From contig DAOWLL010000072.1 of the NCBI GenBank assembly GCA_030641945.1, positions 1-7,372 on the forward strand: a DNA stretch of 7,372 nucleotides, written 5' to 3'. Made by a program: the position numbers and the translations under genes. Positions 6,272-7,372 of this stretch are shown piece by piece (the stretch's first letter is position 1; each line of letters begins with the position of its first letter). Source of the DNA: Gammaproteobacteria bacterium (lineage in GTDB: Bacteria > Pseudomonadota > Gammaproteobacteria > SZUA-229). Under the pieces are notes generated by a model. It had not been told where the DNA came from. It made no database searches and saw only the letters and a program-made list of their open reading frames with translations.

Positions 6272-6775
6272 TTAATGGGTAAAATCAACGTTGAACGTTG
6301 TTGTATACGAGCCGCCGGCCTGCCCGGCGGTTGAGTTCAACGTTGCACCCACGGTTACCCTGGTCGGTGCGCCCGGTGCGGTTAATTTAAACTTGTTCGC
6401 CGGGTTTTTAGTGAAATTATTTGCGGTCATCGAAGCAGGGCCGGCCAGTGTTACCGAGGCTGGTAGCGTAATCGTAATATTGCGCTTTTCACAACCTGAC
6501 AGAGTAGTCCAGACGTCATATGCGGCTGATGATACGATGCCGCCAGCGAGTATAGGAGCTGTCGTTGTTCTGGTGCCTGCCGTGTCAACCGTGATGGCCC
6601 CGGCAACTGTGCCTTCGTAATCACCAAAGTTAAGGTTGGTCACCAATGCGGCCTGAAGAGCAGCATTACATGCTGCTTTGGGTGGGGGTGGAGCTGCGCT
6701 GGTTTCATGGCTGCACAATAAAACTGTTAACAGTAATGAAGTAATTACAGCATGATTGGCGGGCAGTGGCAGCAT
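6272..6775 (-). CDS. DUF4402-like pilus subunit, first copy, with a cysteine pair (167 aa)
   Basis: The start chosen is ATG 6775-6773: AGGA lies 5 nt upstream and the signal peptide MLPLPANHAVITSLLLTVLLC...ETSA then begins normally. A longer reading from 6817 would add 14 residues that lie inside the upstream chimeric gene. The mature chain starts APPPPKAAC and shows the family pattern in weaker form: NLNFGDYEG, ITVDTAGTRTTT, ITITLPASVTL, MTANNFTKN, RVTVGATLNS and GGSYTTTFNVDF. Unlike the other two copies it has two cysteines in the mature part (KAACN and LSGCEK), which could form a disulfide. As the first and most divergent subunit gene it may encode a tip or minor component; that is inference. 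The upstream ORF stops 7 bp before this ATG, and its TAG overlaps the ribosome site. Confidence 0.8.
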   Translation of the reverse strand: MLPLPANHAVITSLLLTVLLCSHETSAAPPPPKAACNAALQAALVTNLNFGDYEGTVAGAITVDTAGTRTTTAPILAGGIVSSAAYDVWTTLSGCEKRNITITLPASVTLAGPASMTANNFTKNPANKFKLTAPGAPTRVTVGATLNSTAGQAGGSYTTTFNVDFTH

Positions 6776-6782
6776 GACATTC

Positions 6783-7088
6783 CTATTGTGCTCGATTACC
6801 GCGAACAAGTCGTACATGTTTGGGGCGTTCCTTCAGGTCGTTTAACGCCACACCATTTTGAAACAGCACATACCAGGCGTGGTTTTCACTTTGAGGATGC
6901 TCTGATGCAGTCCAGTACCAGCTTGGTACAGCTTCAGGAAAAAATGTTTTATTGATTGTGGCATTTTTTGAGCTGTTATTGTACTCGACCAGTGTTTCAA
7001 GTTCTTCTTGGTCAAAGTGTTTTCTTGGTTGCTCTGGGTCTGCCGTCAGTTCATCCACGCCAAGATAGAAGACACCATCACTACTCAA
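6783..7088 (-). CDS. Chimeric ORF: ParB-like N-terminus joined to a DUF1566 C-terminus (101 aa, probable fusion remnant)
   Basis: Residues about 5-34 (GVFYLGVDELTADPEQPRKH then FDQEELETL) match the start of the ParB/Spo0J N-terminal domain, including the box-I QPRK-x-F signature. From about residue 35 the sequence changes to the C-terminal end of a DUF1566 (Lcl_C) domain: LVEYNN, FFPEAV, SWYWTASE, AWYVLFQNG, HVRLVRG. Neither family is complete: ParB lacks the rest of its nuclease and HTH regions, and DUF1566 lacks its N-terminal part. The only start is TTG 7088, with GGGG about 5 nt upstream; an in-frame TAA lies 7 codons before. The start overlaps the end of the small upstream gene by 8 nt. 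The stop lies 7 bp before the first pilin. It could be translated, but a stable product seems unlikely. Confidence 0.6.
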   Translation of the reverse strand: MSSDGVFYLGVDELTADPEQPRKHFDQEELETLVEYNNSSKNATINKTFFPEAVPSWYWTASEHPQSENHAWYVLFQNGVALNDLKERPKHVRLVRGNRAQ

Positions 7089-7218
7089 TGCTACCCCACC
7101 AAGTTTTTATCAGAAAATACACGGCGTCATCCATGGTCTTTAAATCCTCAGAGAGTTTAATCTCCTGAAGAGTTCTCCAAGTCTCCTTAGAGACCTGCAA
7201 AGTTTTTATCTGCGTCAT
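7081..7218 (-). CDS. Small ribbon-helix-helix-like protein (45 aa)
   Basis: ATG 7218 to TAG 7083-7081. The sequence starts MTQIKTLQVSKETWRTLQEI and continues KLSEDLKTMDDAVYFLIKTWW. It has a short beta-strand (IKTLQVS), a helix beginning KETW, a turn and a second helix (TMDDAVYFLI). This is the usual layout of ribbon-helix-helix DNA-binding proteins such as antitoxins and small partition regulators. The ribosome site is weak (GAG about 8 nt upstream). Its last codons overlap the TTG of the ParB-like ORF, as in co-translated pairs, so it and the ParB fragment may come from one partition or toxin-antitoxin-like module. No recognisable toxin lies beside it. Assignment rests on pattern only. Confidence 0.55.
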   Translation of the reverse strand: MTQIKTLQVSKETWRTLQEIKLSEDLKTMDDAVYFLIKTWWGSIE

Positions 7219-7259
7219 ACTGTAACTCTATAAAACCATAGAACATAAAAAGGTTGTGG

Positions 7260-7370
7260 TTAGTAGATTTGCTCAAGAACTACATCCATAAAGTCAGTGT
7301 TACCCGCACCCTTAAACGGAGTGATCTTCAACTTCAACCCACCGATAGCCACAGGGGGAAGCATCTTCTT
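7260..7370 (-). CDS. Unidentified small or partial ORF at the window edge
   Basis: An open frame enters from the window edge and ends at TAA 7262-7260; the visible 36 residues begin KKMLPPVAIGG and end DFMDVVLEQIY. It may be the C-terminus of a longer protein or a short protein from the ATG at 7364. I do not recognise it. It lies 41 bp upstream of the ribbon-helix-helix-like gene in an AT-rich gap and is in the same orientation, so the two could be co-transcribed. Confidence 0.4.
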   Translation of the reverse strand, partial: KKMLPPVAIGGLKLKITPFKGAGNTDFMDVVLEQIY

Positions 7371-7372
7371 AC

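Noticed and set aside
6272..6817. 181-aa version of the first pilin starting at 6817
   Set aside because: The extra 14 residues lie inside the upstream ORF and put charged residues before the signal peptide; ATG 6775 has AGGA 5 nt upstream.
6752..7168. Plus-strand ORFs of about 70 aa near the window end
   Set aside because: They lie opposite minus-strand frames with clear ParB, DUF1566 and RHH-like signatures, and show no recognisable features.
7219..7259. Promoter for the ribbon-helix-helix-like gene
   Set aside because: The gap is AT-rich with several weak -10-like hexamers but no convincing -35 at proper spacing, so no single promoter can be supported.

Overview
The window looks like chromosomal DNA of a Gram-negative bacterium, most likely a gammaproteobacterium. 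The reasons are an AmiB/AmiC-type periplasmic amidase with a C-terminal LysM domain, and a chaperone-usher pilus locus that needs an outer membrane. No rRNA, tRNA or CRISPR array was seen. The species cannot be named from this sequence.

Layout. Positions 2-958 (+) hold the 3' part of a cell-wall amidase gene, followed by a clear rho-independent terminator (1011-1038). Positions 1061-1302 hold a 242-bp non-coding element with perfect 18-bp terminal inverted repeats and a 4-bp CTAA target duplication, which is a MITE-like insertion. It sits exactly between the amidase and a convergent pilus operon, and its target duplication contains the stop codon of the last pilus gene. From 6775 down to 1303 (all minus strand) the pilus genes run in this order: three DUF4402-type subunits (6775-6272, 6192-5647, 5482-4973), a periplasmic chaperone (4874-3957), and an unusual 876-residue outer-membrane usher (3933-1303). 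The third subunit has its own predicted promoter with a CRP-like site upstream, and a strong stem-loop separates it from the chaperone. This is the arrangement expected for a highly expressed major pilin. The chaperone frame is broken by a single in-frame TAA (4185-4187), beyond which the remaining 75 codons are intact. If the base is correct, this pilus is probably not assembled in this strain.

Upstream of the pilus genes, positions 6783-7372 (minus strand) look like a recombination scar. There is the 3' end or whole of an unknown small ORF (7260-7370). Next is a 45-aa ribbon-helix-helix-like gene (7081-7218), too short for routine gene calling. Its end overlaps the start of a chimeric ORF (6783-7088) that begins like a ParB N-terminus and ends like the C-terminus of a DUF1566 protein. 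The two halves join at a stretch that fits both families. The chimera's stop codon overlaps the ribosome-binding site of the first pilin gene.

How the parts work together (family knowledge plus inference): subunits are secreted to the periplasm, folded by the chaperone, and polymerised through the usher barrel into a surface fibre. The amidase belongs to septal peptidoglycan splitting and is not functionally linked to the pilus.
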